A stretch of 64,000 bases of DNA from an uncultured Pseudomonadota bacterium (GTDB lineage Bacteria > Pseudomonadota > Gammaproteobacteria > Steroidobacterales > Steroidobacteraceae), in contig CAIYLH010000059.1 of assembly GCA_903927005.1 (NCBI GenBank), forward strand, positions 52,624 to 116,623. The letters are read 5' to 3'. A model generated the notes under the pieces. It was given only the letters and a program-made list of their open reading frames with translations. It did no database searches and had not been told where the DNA came from. Positions 51,542 through 60,464 of the stretch are shown here, one piece after another; position 1 is the first letter of the stretch; each line of letters starts with the position of its first letter. Position numbers and translations under genes: made by a program.

Positions 51542-53188
51542 CTAGTGGATCTCGGTGGGCTTATCGGATTCGACGAGCTGCGTGACACGAAGGCGGAGCG
51601 CGGGCTTGTCGATTTTTGTTGAGCTCATCGGCCATTCGGTGAGGAAGAAGGCGCGCCGTGGAAGCTTGAAGCTCGCCAGCTTGCCAACACAGAATTCGAG
51701 GATGTCCTGCTCCGTTGCCGTCCGGCCAGGCGCTAGTTCTACGAACACGACCGGCACTTCGACCAGGCGGGGATCTGCCATGCCGATCACGGCGCAGCCG
51801 TTAACTGCCGGGTGGTCGCCGACGACCGTCTCGACCTCGAGGGCGCCGACGTTCTCGCCGCCAACCTTCAGGACATCCTTGAGCCGGCCATGGAACATGA
51901 TCGAGCCGCCGGTATCGAGGCTGCCGAGATCGCCTGTGCGCAGCCAGCCGTCCATGAACGACGAGGCCGTCTTTTCCGCATCGCGGTAGTAGCCGCGACA
52001 CGAAGTCGGCCCGCGCAGCAGCACCTCGCCGATTTCGCCCAGCGGCCGGTCGTTGCCGCTTTCGTCGATGATGCGTACGGCGACTCCCGGTAACGGGCGA
52101 CCGAGGCGGCCCAATCGATCAGCAGCTTCATCGTGAGGCGAGTGAGTGCAGGCCGCGCCGACGGTCTCGGTCATGCCGTAAGTGCCAATCTGGACGGCAA
52201 GAGGCATTCGTTTGGCGAGTAGCTCGGCGATCCACGACGGCTGCAGAGCGAGGTTGCTGATGACCAGACGCACGGCGCTGAGGTCGAAGCTTTCGAAGTG
52301 TGGGTGCTGCAAAAGATCCGTGATGATCGTTTGGAACAGGACGTAGCAGATCGTCGCTCTCTCGGCTGCCATCAGCGCGAGTCCCGCCCCTGGTTCGATC
52401 CGTGGCATCGACAGGAATGCACCGCCGACGGAGGCGATTGCGATAAATGGCGAAATCCCGCCAACGTGAAACATGGGAACGGGCGACCAGATGCGGTCGT
52501 TCGCAGTCATGTTGTAGCGGCCGGCCATGAGCTGGCCTTGCGTCAGCAGGGCAGCGTGGCTCAGCAGGCAACCCTTGGGTCGGGATGTTGAGCCCGACGT
52601 GTACAAGATGATGCCAGTGTCGCTGGGTTTCGCCGTAAGACGGCGTGCCTCGAGCTCTGTAGCCAAGCCGGGCGGTGCTGAAATCTCGCTGGCGCGCAGC
52701 AGCCCCGGTTCAACGGCGTTATCCAGTGCGACGACGCTACGCAGCTTTGGCGCAGCTAACAGCGCCAGGCGGCAAGAGTCTGCCTGCGTGGCAAGGTCAG
52801 GAAAGGCCTCGCGCAGGCGTTCAGTGAAGGATGGGTGGCCCTCGGCCTCGCAGGTAGTGACGATTGCGACGAGGTCCGCATCCGCCACGGTGGCGGCGAT
52901 TTCCGGGCCGCGATAGCGGGAGTTCAGCGGCACTGACACAGCGCCAGCAAGCGCGACGCCGAACAGCACCTGCATGAATTCCGTGCTGTTCGGTAGCAGT
53001 AGGCCGACATGCTCGCCTGGACGCACGCCCAGCGCGACGAATCGCAGGGCCCAGACCGTCGCGCCCGAGAGTAGTTGCGAGTAGCTGATCCGGCTGCCGG
53101 CAAGGACTACGGCATCAGCGTCTGGATGCGAGGCGGTCGCCTGGCAAATGAAGTCGGCAAGCGTGCTCGGACCTGACCCGACAGTCAC
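51542..53188 (-). CDS. AMP-dependent acyl-CoA ligase
   Basis: The 548-residue ligase has ILYTSGSTSRPKG (P-loop), GMTETVGAACTHSPHDEAADRLGRLG, GWLRTGDLGSLDTGG and GRLKDVLKVGGENVGA, with the C-terminal STKIDKPALR lysine region. The start is a GTG with AGAGGA 6 bases ahead. It activates an acid for the MaoC and acyl-CoA dehydrogenase encoded downstream. Unlike the ligase at 47968 it lacks a lysine-rich tail. The acid is unknown. Confidence 0.92.
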   Translation of the reverse strand: MTVGSGPSTLADFICQATASHPDADAVVLAGSRISYSQLLSGATVWALRFVALGVRPGEHVGLLLPNSTEFMQVLFGVALAGAVSVPLNSRYRGPEIAATVADADLVAIVTTCEAEGHPSFTERLREAFPDLATQADSCRLALLAAPKLRSVVALDNAVEPGLLRASEISAPPGLATELEARRLTAKPSDTGIILYTSGSTSRPKGCLLSHAALLTQGQLMAGRYNMTANDRIWSPVPMFHVGGISPFIAIASVGGAFLSMPRIEPGAGLALMAAERATICYVLFQTIITDLLQHPHFESFDLSAVRLVISNLALQPSWIAELLAKRMPLAVQIGTYGMTETVGAACTHSPHDEAADRLGRLGRPLPGVAVRIIDESGNDRPLGEIGEVLLRGPTSCRGYYRDAEKTASSFMDGWLRTGDLGSLDTGGSIMFHGRLKDVLKVGGENVGALEVETVVGDHPAVNGCAVIGMADPRLVEVPVVFVELAPGRTATEQDILEFCVGKLASFKLPRRAFFLTEWPMSSTKIDKPALRLRVTQLVESDKPTEIH

Positions 53189-53557
53189 GCCTCGATCCTC
53201 TTGGATCCGGTTAAATTTCCCACTGACATGACGCTGGCGGGCCTATTGCGAAGCGCACAATTCTACCTGTTTCAAGCTGAAATCGGCGTAGTTCCATGGA
53301 AAAATTGGTCAATCGATCAATTAAAAGCCAACCGATTCCAAGGTCGTCGCAGCACTGCGTTATCCGATAAACCTGCCGAGCCGCGGTCGCTAGCAAGCTA
53401 TAGGGGCGTGTACAGGACGCTATCCTGACGTAGGCGCAGGTGGGGCGGGGCTGTCTTGGGGCGCCCGTCGGGGCGCTCTTGAGCGCCCACGCGGTGTAGT
53501 TCCGGCCGTGTCGGACTCTCCGTAGGCAGTTTTGTGGGCGCTGTCGGGCGGGCTTGC
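53189..53557. other. Intergenic region between ligase start and TetR stop
   Basis: These 369 bases hold an A/T-rich part at about 53290-53335 suited to a promoter for the leftward ligase operon. GGGCGCTC-TT-GAGCGCCC at 53471-53488 may be part of a terminator for the TetR gene. No gene is supported. Confidence 0.5.
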
Positions 53558-54358
53558 CTAAGGTGCCCGCTTCTTGGTCTTGGCTCGCGGCTTGGCTGCT
53601 GTCTGCGAAGACTTCTTGGCGGCTTTCCTCGGTCGGCTTGTCGCCACTGGTGCGCGACCTTTCGTCGTTGACGGCGCCGCTGCTGGCCACGGACCGTCGC
53701 CCGCGAGCGCGTACATGCCCGCTGTGGCAAACGGAACGAGCCGTGCGAGGTGCTCGTCGTAATCCCCGGACCTGCACAGGCCGTGAGACTGCAGGTCGAG
53801 GATCCCGGTCTCCGCGATCATCCTTTGGACGATCGACTGGATCCAGTAGAACGCGGTGTACATGTTCGCGTCCTGGAGGGTCGGCAGGGATGCCTTGAGC
53901 GCAGCGCAGTAGCGCCTTACGACGGGCCCATACGCGCTATTGAGAGGCTTCAGCGCCGGCTGGTTAACTGGCGACATGGCGCTGCGCGCGACCAGCTGAA
54001 GGTAATTTTTCCAGCCGGTGTCTTGCATCTTTGCAAGTTCAAACGTGCCGCTGCAGAAGGCGTAGATGCTGCGCTCGACGGATGGAATCCCGGTAGGGGA
54101 GGCAAGCACCTCGCGTTCCAGAGCCGCCAGCACGCGTGCTGCATGCGCTTCGCCACGGCGCGCAATGATGTGCCGAAACAGCTCCTGCTTCGGTCCGAAG
54201 TGGTAGCTGACGAGCGCAACCTCGACCTTCGCTGCGCTGGCGATGTCACGCAGGGAGGCCCCTTCGTAGCCGTGTTCGGCGAAGAGTCGTTCGGAGGCAT
54301 CCAGGATGCGCAGCTTCGTCGGGTGGCGTTCCGCGCTCGGGGAGGTGCGTGTCTTCAT
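53558..54358 (-). CDS. TetR-family regulator with basic C-terminal tail
   Basis: The 266-residue regulator has an HTH at about 10-60 (ILDASERLFAEHGYEGASLRDIASAAKVEVALVSYHFGPKQELF) and a helical domain. Its last about 45 residues are Lys/Ala/Pro/Thr-rich (KAAKKSSQTAAKPRAKTKKRAP), which makes it longer than usual for TetR and may add non-specific DNA affinity. Start at ATG 54358. It diverges from the SnoaL-like gene at 54666 and is the probable regulator of that rightward group. It belongs to another branch from the paralogs at 35944 and 60461. Confidence 0.9.
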   Translation of the reverse strand: MKTRTSPSAERHPTKLRILDASERLFAEHGYEGASLRDIASAAKVEVALVSYHFGPKQELFRHIIARRGEAHAARVLAALEREVLASPTGIPSVERSIYAFCSGTFELAKMQDTGWKNYLQLVARSAMSPVNQPALKPLNSAYGPVVRRYCAALKASLPTLQDANMYTAFYWIQSIVQRMIAETGILDLQSHGLCRSGDYDEHLARLVPFATAGMYALAGDGPWPAAAPSTTKGRAPVATSRPRKAAKKSSQTAAKPRAKTKKRAP

Positions 54359-54665
54359 GGTCAAAGCGCATTTCTGAGTGTCTCGGCGCAATATATCCGA
54401 TTGAGCCGGCGTTTCCGCCCTGTGAAAATTCCTAGCAGCAGCGGATGGTGCGTTGCGGCGCACATTTCCCGGTTTGCGCTGGAATTCCGCCGCGTGGAGT
54501 CTGGGGCCTCTTGCGTCTGGTCAATTCACCTATGCCGCGGATTGGTGCCAAAGGGCTTCAGCAAGGGCTAGGGCGTTCAGCTACGTAGCGAGCCATATCG
54601 GACGGTGCAATACTAGCTGCGCAAAATGCGGCGACTGGCCGCGTACTCATTAACGGAGCGACTAC
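54359..54665. other. Intergenic region between divergent TetR and SnoaL-like genes
   Basis: These 307 bases presumably hold both divergent promoters. A short palindrome GCTACGTAGC lies at 54580-54589. I find no gene in the space. Confidence 0.5.
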
Positions 54666-55073
54666 ATGGCCGACAAGCAAACCATCACCGAAATCCTGGG
54701 AAAGATGGGCTGGGCGTTTGATAACAACAAACTTGATTACTACGAGACTGTTTACGCGGACGATGCGCGCTTCACCGTTTCGATGTTCGGTATGGGACAA
54801 GTCGCCGATTACCAGTCGAAAGCGACGATCATGGATCTCTACACCACTACCAAGACGTCGCAGAACGATCATCGGCGGCACGTGATCTCGAATATCTTCT
54901 TTACCGAAGATACGGCGACCACCGCCACTGTCGTGTCATATATGACGCTATTCCTCAAGGGCGCGGAGGGAATGAAGCTCCTTTCTACCGGTGAATACAC
55001 CGACAAGTTCGCGCTAATTGGCGGCGCATGGAAACTTGTCCACCGGGACCTGATGCTTGACGCGGCCTACTAG
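54666..55073 (+). CDS. SnoaL/NTF2-like protein
   Basis: The 135-residue single-domain protein follows the SnoaL-like ring-cyclase/ketosteroid-isomerase fold: DKQTITEILGKMGWAFDNNKLDYYETVYADDARF at the start, then QNDHRRHVISNIFF and WKLVHRDLMLD at the end. GGAG lies 7 bases before the ATG. Members can be isomerases, hydratases or non-enzymatic binders; here the substrate is unknown. A second SnoaL-like gene (55389) follows. A terminator hairpin at 55084 suggests it can be transcribed alone. Confidence 0.86.
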   Translation: MADKQTITEILGKMGWAFDNNKLDYYETVYADDARFTVSMFGMGQVADYQSKATIMDLYTTTKTSQNDHRRHVISNIFFTEDTATTATVVSYMTLFLKGAEGMKLLSTGEYTDKFALIGGAWKLVHRDLMLDAAY

Positions 55074-55083
55074 GGCGGCTGCG

Positions 55084-55115
55084 GGTCGGTGTCGCCGCTA
55101 ACGGCGATACCGACC
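55084..55115 (+). terminator. Stem-loop with T-run after SnoaL-like gene
   Basis: GGTCGGTGTCGCCG and CGGCGATACCGACC pair over 14 positions with one mismatch and a CTAA loop, followed by TTT. It lies 11 bases after the stop. Confidence 0.8.
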
Positions 55116-55275
55116 TTTGGTCCTGTTTGTGCAGAGCCGGCCTGAGGCGTCGAGCGCCGCTTCGGGCAGGCACTCTGACAGCGTCGAATGTGAGGACACT
55201 GCCGCGCTCATTCGGTGTGACTCTCAACACGCACTTCGAGTCATCGATCGCCTGGCGGATTGCGAGCGCGGGTCA

Positions 55276-55285
55276 CCCCCCCCCC
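55276..55285. repeat. Homopolymer of ten cytosines
   Basis: A C10 run in the intergenic region before the gene at 55389. Such runs are prone to slippage and to sequencing error. Confidence 0.7.
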
Positions 55286-55388
55286 GTGCGCGGTCTAGCT
55301 CTTTCTTTTGTGCCGCGTGGTTTTCGGCGGCCGCAGGCGGGTAGATTGCATGCACGGGAGCCTCTGCTAGGCTATTCCCGAGGGGTGC

Positions 55389-55958
55389 ATGATGGGCGAC
55401 AAGCAACGAAGCGAAGGACTTGAGACGCGCCTGCGGCGGCTCGAGGACCGGATTGAGATCAACGACCTGATCGCTCGCTATGGGCTGGTCATGGACAATC
55501 GTGACATGGCGGGTATGCCGGGCCTGTTCACGCACGACGTGGTCATTTCATCGACTGATGGTGGCATGAGTGCGGCTGGCCGCGAGGCTGCCGTAGAGAT
55601 GTACCGGCGCCGTATCAAGGGCCTTGGGCCTAGCAACCATTTCACGCATGACCGCATCGTCACCTTCGATGAGGGCAGCGCCGATGTAGCGCGGGGAATT
55701 GTCCTGTCGCACTCGGAGATGAATCTCCGCGGGGCGGCCATGCTGGCCGCCATTCGCTATGCCGATATGTACCGGCGGGAGGAGGGCTGCTGGCGCTTTG
55801 CGTCACGGGCATTGTCGTTCCTGTATTTCCTACGGGCGGATGAGTTCGCCGAGGCGATGGGCCCTGGCGTGGCGGGCCGCAACCGCGTCTATGGCGACCG
55901 TCGGCCCGCGGATTGGCCAGAGGGGCTGCAGTCCTGGAAGGATTTCTATGGCGAGTGA
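55389..55958 (+). CDS. SnoaL/NTF2-like protein with bile-acid-dehydratase-type fold
   Basis: The 189-residue protein has LRRLEDRIEINDLIARYGLVMDNRDMAGMPGLFTHDVV, the opening common to SnoaL-like and bile-acid 7-alpha-dehydratase-like proteins. Then come GPSNHFTHDRIVTFDEGSADV and a final WRFASRALSFLYF segment. Two ATGs (55389 and 55392) sit together. It is the second NTF2-fold protein in tandem and heads a group with the hydrolase at 55998 and the MFS carrier at 56920. The group resembles a small-molecule degradation set of unknown substrate. Confidence 0.85.
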   Translation: MMGDKQRSEGLETRLRRLEDRIEINDLIARYGLVMDNRDMAGMPGLFTHDVVISSTDGGMSAAGREAAVEMYRRRIKGLGPSNHFTHDRIVTFDEGSADVARGIVLSHSEMNLRGAAMLAAIRYADMYRREEGCWRFASRALSFLYFLRADEFAEAMGPGVAGRNRVYGDRRPADWPEGLQSWKDFYGE

Positions 55959-55997
55959 GGGCCGTAGGGCTTCACTCTTCTTGATCGATCGCGCCGC

Positions 55998-56861
55998 GTG
56001 ACGGGCTTCATCGTCCGTACATTCGCTGTGCCGGGTGGCCTGACACTTTCTGGCGACGTCGGCGGCGTTGAAGGCGCCCCCACGGTTGTCCTGATGCACG
56101 GTGGCGGCCAGACGCGACGTTCTTGGCACGGCGCGTCCCGCGAGTTCGCGAGAGCTGGCTACCGAGTCATCAATCTGGATGCCCGCGGGCACGGCGACAG
56201 TGACTGGCCGACGGACGGTCGTTATAGCCTCGAGGCGTTGGCGGCAGACGTGCGTGCGGTTCTCGGTCCGCCTGGCGGGCCGGTCGCGCTGGTCGGGGCA
56301 TCGATGGGCGGTGTCACAGCGCTGCAGATAGCTGCCGCCGGCCATTCGCCCGACGTCGCGGCCATCATCATGGTCGACATTGTGCCGCGTGTGGAGCAGG
56401 AGGGAAGTGACCGCATCCAGGCTTTCATGCGCGCCCATCCCGGTGGGTTTGCCACTGTCGACGAGGCGGCGGACGCTGTGGCGGCTTACTACCCGCAACG
56501 GCCGCGTCCGAAGGATTCCAGCGGACTGCAGTCCAACCTGCGCCGTCGACAGGACGGTCGCTTGTATTGGCATTGGGACCCGCGCCTGATTGATGGCCCC
56601 CATGCGCTCGAGCCGCCGGATTTCAGCGATCCGCTGCTTGAAGCGTCGCCGGCTGTAAAGATACCTGTCCTGGTCGTGCGCGGCCTGCGTAGTGATGTTG
56701 TCAGTGACGCCGGTATCGAAGAGTTCCGCGGCGTCATCCCGCATCTGGAGGTCTGCAATGTTGCCCACGCCGGACACATGGTCGCCGGCGACCGCAATGA
56801 CGCGTTCAACGCTGGCGCGCTAGAGTTTCTTAGCCGCCACCTGCCGGCTGGCCGCGTTTGA
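55998..56861 (+). CDS. Alpha/beta-hydrolase
   Basis: The 287-residue protein has the oxyanion segment HGGGQTRRSW, the nucleophile elbow GASMGG, and a terminal histidine in NVAHAGHMVAGDRND. Cytoplasmic location is inferred from the lack of a signal peptide. The start is a GTG with no clear ribosome-binding site, 39 bases after the SnoaL-like stop, so translation may depend on coupling. Members hydrolyse esters, lactones or C-C bonds; ring-fission products are typical substrates in such clusters. Confidence 0.88.
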   Translation: MTGFIVRTFAVPGGLTLSGDVGGVEGAPTVVLMHGGGQTRRSWHGASREFARAGYRVINLDARGHGDSDWPTDGRYSLEALAADVRAVLGPPGGPVALVGASMGGVTALQIAAAGHSPDVAAIIMVDIVPRVEQEGSDRIQAFMRAHPGGFATVDEAADAVAAYYPQRPRPKDSSGLQSNLRRRQDGRLYWHWDPRLIDGPHALEPPDFSDPLLEASPAVKIPVLVVRGLRSDVVSDAGIEEFRGVIPHLEVCNVAHAGHMVAGDRNDAFNAGALEFLSRHLPAGRV

Positions 56862-56919
56862 GCCGCCACCCATCCATCCCTGGCGCGCCGCGAGCGCGCC
56901 TTATGCCCCCAGAGAGCCC

Positions 56920-58260
56920 ATGAACGCATCCGCCAGCCCCTGCAGTGTCCGTAGCGGGGAGGGCGCGTACGCGTGGATCGTGGCTGTATTGCTGGCAACG
57001 GCGTATGCGGTGGCGTTCATCGACCGGCAGGTGCTCAACCTGCTGGTGGATCCAATCAAGAAGTCGTTGGTCTTCTCGGATACTCAATTCAGCCTGTTGC
57101 AGGGCCTCGCGTTCGTCGCGGCCTATGCCGCCATGGGGGTCGTCTTCGGTCGCCTTGCTGACCAACACAACCGCCGCAACCTGCTCGTGGCCGGCACCGT
57201 GATCTGGTGTGCGTTTACCGTCGGCTGCGGTCTGGCGACGGGGTTCTGGAGCTTCTTTGGCGCCCGCGCTGGGATTGGTGCGGCTGAGGCCTGCTTGCTG
57301 CCGGCCAGCTGGTCATTGCTGTCCGACTACTTCTCGCGTGAGCGTCTCCCGCGTGCGATGAGCCTGTTCCTAATGGGGCCATTCGTCGGCGGCGGATTTG
57401 CGCTGATCTTCGGCGGGCTGCTGTTCCGCCATCTGGTCGCGTCCGCACCCGGCGGCATCTTTACCGGTCTGGAAGCCTGGCGCCTGACGTTCTTCGCGGT
57501 TGGTGCGCCGGGCGTGATCATCGCGCTGATCGTCTGGCTTGCCGTACGCGAGCCGCCGCGACTGGGCGAGGCGGCTGCCCCGGCCCAGTCGTACACGCTG
57601 CGCGAAGGAGTTGCCTACATCGTTGGTGAAAGAGCGTTTTACGGCAGTTTCTTCGGCGGCCTGTCGCTGCTGATCGTCGGTCTGTTCGCGCTGCCGGCGT
57701 GGACTCCAGCCTTTCTGATGCGAGCACATGGCGGCAGTCCTGCCTCGGTCGGCCTGCAGTACGGTACGGCAACGCTGATCGCTGGCTGCTCGGGAGTTCT
57801 GCTCGGTCCTTGGATCGCGCGTCTGCTCGCACGTCGCTATCCGCTCGACGCGCCAGTACGAACGGCAATGTTCGCGGGACTTTGTGCGGCGCCGGCCTGC
57901 CTGTTCCTGCCGTTCGCGCCGAACTACTGGAGCGCGTTGCTCGCATCGGCAACCGCCAGTTGCTGCCTCAACTTCACCCTGCCGGTAGCCGCGGCCGCAC
58001 TGCAGGTGTCGACGCCGAACCGGCTGCGCGGGCTGATGACCTCGACCTACGCGTTCGTGCTGACCGCAACCGGGATGGGCATTGCGCCGACCTTGATTGC
58101 GCTGGTGACCGATCGGGTGTTTGGTGACCCCGCGCGCGTCGGCGCGGCACTGGGATGGATCACGGGCCTGTCAGCGCTGGCGTCGCTGCCGCTACTTGCC
58201 ATCGCGGCACGCCACTACGCCGCCCGGTTGCAGGCGGCGCGTGGCGGTGCGGAGTCTTAA
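56920..58260 (+). CDS. MFS transporter
   Basis: The 446-residue carrier has about 12 membrane segments in two halves. The loop between TM2 and TM3 reads GVVFGRLADQHNRRN, the classic MFS GxLaDrxxRR pattern. AEACLLPASWSLLSDYFSRERLPRAM resembles carriers for organic anions and aromatic acids. It most likely imports the substrate of the upstream hydrolase group. It converges on the acyl-CoA dehydrogenase at 58257; the two stop codons overlap by 4 bases. Confidence 0.93.
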   Translation: MNASASPCSVRSGEGAYAWIVAVLLATAYAVAFIDRQVLNLLVDPIKKSLVFSDTQFSLLQGLAFVAAYAAMGVVFGRLADQHNRRNLLVAGTVIWCAFTVGCGLATGFWSFFGARAGIGAAEACLLPASWSLLSDYFSRERLPRAMSLFLMGPFVGGGFALIFGGLLFRHLVASAPGGIFTGLEAWRLTFFAVGAPGVIIALIVWLAVREPPRLGEAAAPAQSYTLREGVAYIVGERAFYGSFFGGLSLLIVGLFALPAWTPAFLMRAHGGSPASVGLQYGTATLIAGCSGVLLGPWIARLLARRYPLDAPVRTAMFAGLCAAPACLFLPFAPNYWSALLASATASCCLNFTLPVAAAALQVSTPNRLRGLMTSTYAFVLTATGMGIAPTLIALVTDRVFGDPARVGAALGWITGLSALASLPLLAIAARHYAARLQAARGGAES

Positions 58261-59417
58261 CGACGCTGGTCGAACCGGCGGCCGAGCATGGCGCCGGCGA
58301 TATTGACCTTCTGGATGTCGATCGCGCCGCCCGCGATGCCCCAGCCCCACGCATCGCGCATCCGCCGCTCCGCGGGGTACTGCTTCGAATAGCCGTACGC
58401 ACCCATCAGCTGCATCGCGTTGCCGGTGACGGTGCGGGCGATCTCGTTAGCGAAGCACTTGGCAACTGACGAATCCAGCGGGCTGGGCAGTCCGTGTTCG
58501 GCGTTCGAGGCGGCGCGATGGATCAGCAGGCGGGCGGCCTCCACCTGCATCTGCATCTCGGCGAGCTTCAGCTGCACGCCCTGGAACTCCATGATCGGCT
58601 TGCCGAACTGCTTGCGCTCGCGGACGTACTCAAGCACGTCAGCCAGGGCGCCGGATGCCTGCGCCAGCGCCATCGTTGCGTTGCCGCAGCGCTCCAGGTC
58701 GAACGCCTCCATCAGCTTCTTGAAGCCGCCAGCCGGCACGACCACGTGATGCGCGGGAATACGGACGTTGTCGAAGTAGACGTCCGACGACGGCACGCCA
58801 CGGAAGCCCATCAAGGCCTCCGGGGCGCCGAAGCTGAGGCCCGGCGAGCCGTTCTCGACGTATACCGCGCCGATGCCGGCGGCGCCCGGGGCATCGGAGA
58901 TGCGGCAGTAGACGACGTAGCCGTCGGCATGGCCACCGCCGGAGCACCAGCGCTTGTTGCCGTTGACAATGACATGGTCACCGACGATCTCGGCGCGGGT
59001 CTGCAGGTCGGTCAGAGCAGTGCCTGCCTGTGGCTCTGACATCGCGACAGCGACCACGGCTTCGCCGCGGCACACTGCGGGGACGACCGCCTCGACCAGC
59101 TTCGGCTGGCCAAATTTCTCAATGGCACGTACTGGCCCGACGCACGACTCGAACACGGGAAAGGCGACTGCGGCGGAGATTTGCGCAAACTCCTCGAGCA
59201 CCAGCAGTGCCTCGAGGTTCCCCAGTCCAAGTCCACCGAGTCTCTCAGGGATGTTGATGCCGAGAAAGCCCAGTTCAGCGTACTTCTTGATCAGGGCATG
59301 CGACGGCGGATTGCCGGTCTTCTCTATGTCTTCCGCGAGCGCCGGCAGTTCAGCGCGGGCGAAGCGGCGCGCGGTGTCGACCAGCTCGCGCTGCTCGCTC
59401 GTCAATTGAAAGTCCAT
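58257..59417 (-). CDS. Acyl-CoA dehydrogenase, IVD-type active site
   Basis: The 386-residue flavoprotein has VVAVAMSEPQAGTALTDLQTRAE and RKQFGKPIMEFQGVQLKLAEMQ. The usual medium-chain catalytic Glu site reads WGIAGGAIDIQ (Gly instead of Glu), whereas AFDLERCGNATMA has a Glu before the Arg, as in isovaleryl-CoA dehydrogenase. GAGGA precedes the ATG. It is the last gene of the leftward operon starting at 63817 and lies 48 bases after the amidohydrolase. Branched or alicyclic acyl-CoA is the likely substrate. Confidence 0.92.
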   Translation of the reverse strand: MDFQLTSEQRELVDTARRFARAELPALAEDIEKTGNPPSHALIKKYAELGFLGINIPERLGGLGLGNLEALLVLEEFAQISAAVAFPVFESCVGPVRAIEKFGQPKLVEAVVPAVCRGEAVVAVAMSEPQAGTALTDLQTRAEIVGDHVIVNGNKRWCSGGGHADGYVVYCRISDAPGAAGIGAVYVENGSPGLSFGAPEALMGFRGVPSSDVYFDNVRIPAHHVVVPAGGFKKLMEAFDLERCGNATMALAQASGALADVLEYVRERKQFGKPIMEFQGVQLKLAEMQMQVEAARLLIHRAASNAEHGLPSPLDSSVAKCFANEIARTVTGNAMQLMGAYGYSKQYPAERRMRDAWGWGIAGGAIDIQKVNIAGAMLGRRFDQRR

Positions 59418-59465
59418 GATGCGAAGTCCTCGTCTCGTCGTGTTCGGGTCTAAATTGAACCTGAC

Positions 59466-60464
59466 TCAGGCCGTAGGGCCCAGCCGGTAGAAATCCATTG
59501 CGGTCTCGCGTAGCAGCCGGGCGCGATCGGTGGGTGAGTAACGGGCGGTGACCCGTTTGAAGGCGTTCCAGAGTACGCCATACGAGCAGGAGGCCCGGTC
59601 CATCGGGAAATTGCTTTCGAGCATGCAGCGGGAAGGGCCAAAGAGCTCGACGCATGCGTCGACGTACGGCAGCATTGCGGACGCGAGTTCCTCGGAGCTC
59701 GGCGGGGCGGGGCGCTTGTGCCAGCCAAAGCCAGCAGAGGTCATGGTCAGGCCCCCAAGCTTGATGAAGACGTTCGGGCAGCGGGCGACCTGCGCCAGTC
59801 GCGCGCGCCAATCGGCGAGAACCTCTGCGTGGCGTCCCGCGTAGGGCCCCACCCCGAGTGGGCCCCCCATGTGATCGAGGACGATGCGTGCTGCGGGGAA
59901 GTCCCGCGCTAGCGCGGCAAGCTCGTCGAACTGCGGGTGGTAGAGCCAGGCGTCGAATGCAAGATCCAGGCCGACGAGGCAGGCAAAACCTTCACGAAAG
60001 CGTCGTTCTGCCATCAGACCCGGTGTCGGATGGGTGTGCGAGGCGCGAATCTGGTCACTGGCGTCCCAGGCCGTTGCGTAGCGGACTGCACGCACACGGG
60101 AACTTGCCGCGAGGTGGGCCGTCAGCACCTCGTCCACCGCGGCGCCAAGGGTCAGGTCCGCGAAGGCGACGATGCCGGCAGCGATTCGCGGTACCGCCGG
60201 ATCGGCATCAGTCATGCCCACGGTCTGTTCGATCCACTCCGTCTCGCCCACCGGGCGAAGTTCCTTCGGGCCGTCGCTGCGGTAGTGCTGTACGCACTCG
60301 ACGAACACGCTGTGAGTCAGGCGGTGTCCGCCGAGTTCTCCGAGAAACTCGTCCGTCAGGTAGATACTCCCTGGGTGCTCCCACAGATGGTGGTGCGGGT
60401 CGCAGATCGGCAGCTCTGGCTCAAGCGCAGGCTCCGTCGTCAGAGCGCGCCAGGCGTTGCTCAC
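59466..60464 (-). CDS. Amidohydrolase-2 family TIM-barrel hydrolase
   Basis: The 332-residue barrel enzyme has the N-terminal metal motif ICDPHHHLWEHPGSIYLTDEF, VLDHMGGPLG in the middle, and a C-terminal segment CMLESNFPMDRASC. This is the group of lactone and dicarboxylate hydrolases or decarboxylases such as LigI. The GTG start overlaps the TetR stop by 4 bases, with GAGG 8 bases ahead. It probably hydrolyses a lactone or decarboxylates an intermediate of the pathway controlled by the preceding TetR. Confidence 0.9.
   Translation of the reverse strand: MSNAWRALTTEPALEPELPICDPHHHLWEHPGSIYLTDEFLGELGGHRLTHSVFVECVQHYRSDGPKELRPVGETEWIEQTVGMTDADPAVPRIAAGIVAFADLTLGAAVDEVLTAHLAASSRVRAVRYATAWDASDQIRASHTHPTPGLMAERRFREGFACLVGLDLAFDAWLYHPQFDELAALARDFPAARIVLDHMGGPLGVGPYAGRHAEVLADWRARLAQVARCPNVFIKLGGLTMTSAGFGWHKRPAPPSSEELASAMLPYVDACVELFGPSRCMLESNFPMDRASCSYGVLWNAFKRVTARYSPTDRARLLRETAMDFYRLGPTA

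Larger units (their letters stand above)
55074..55388. other. Intergenic region between the two SnoaL-like genes
   Basis: These 315 bases hold the terminator above and a run of ten C at 55276-55285, about 105 bases upstream of the next gene. No gene is supported; several short frames here lack similarity. Confidence 0.5.

Noticed and set aside
55830..56777. A 315-residue leftward frame across the SnoaL-like and hydrolase genes
   Set aside because: It crosses two well-supported rightward genes and lacks any recognisable domain.
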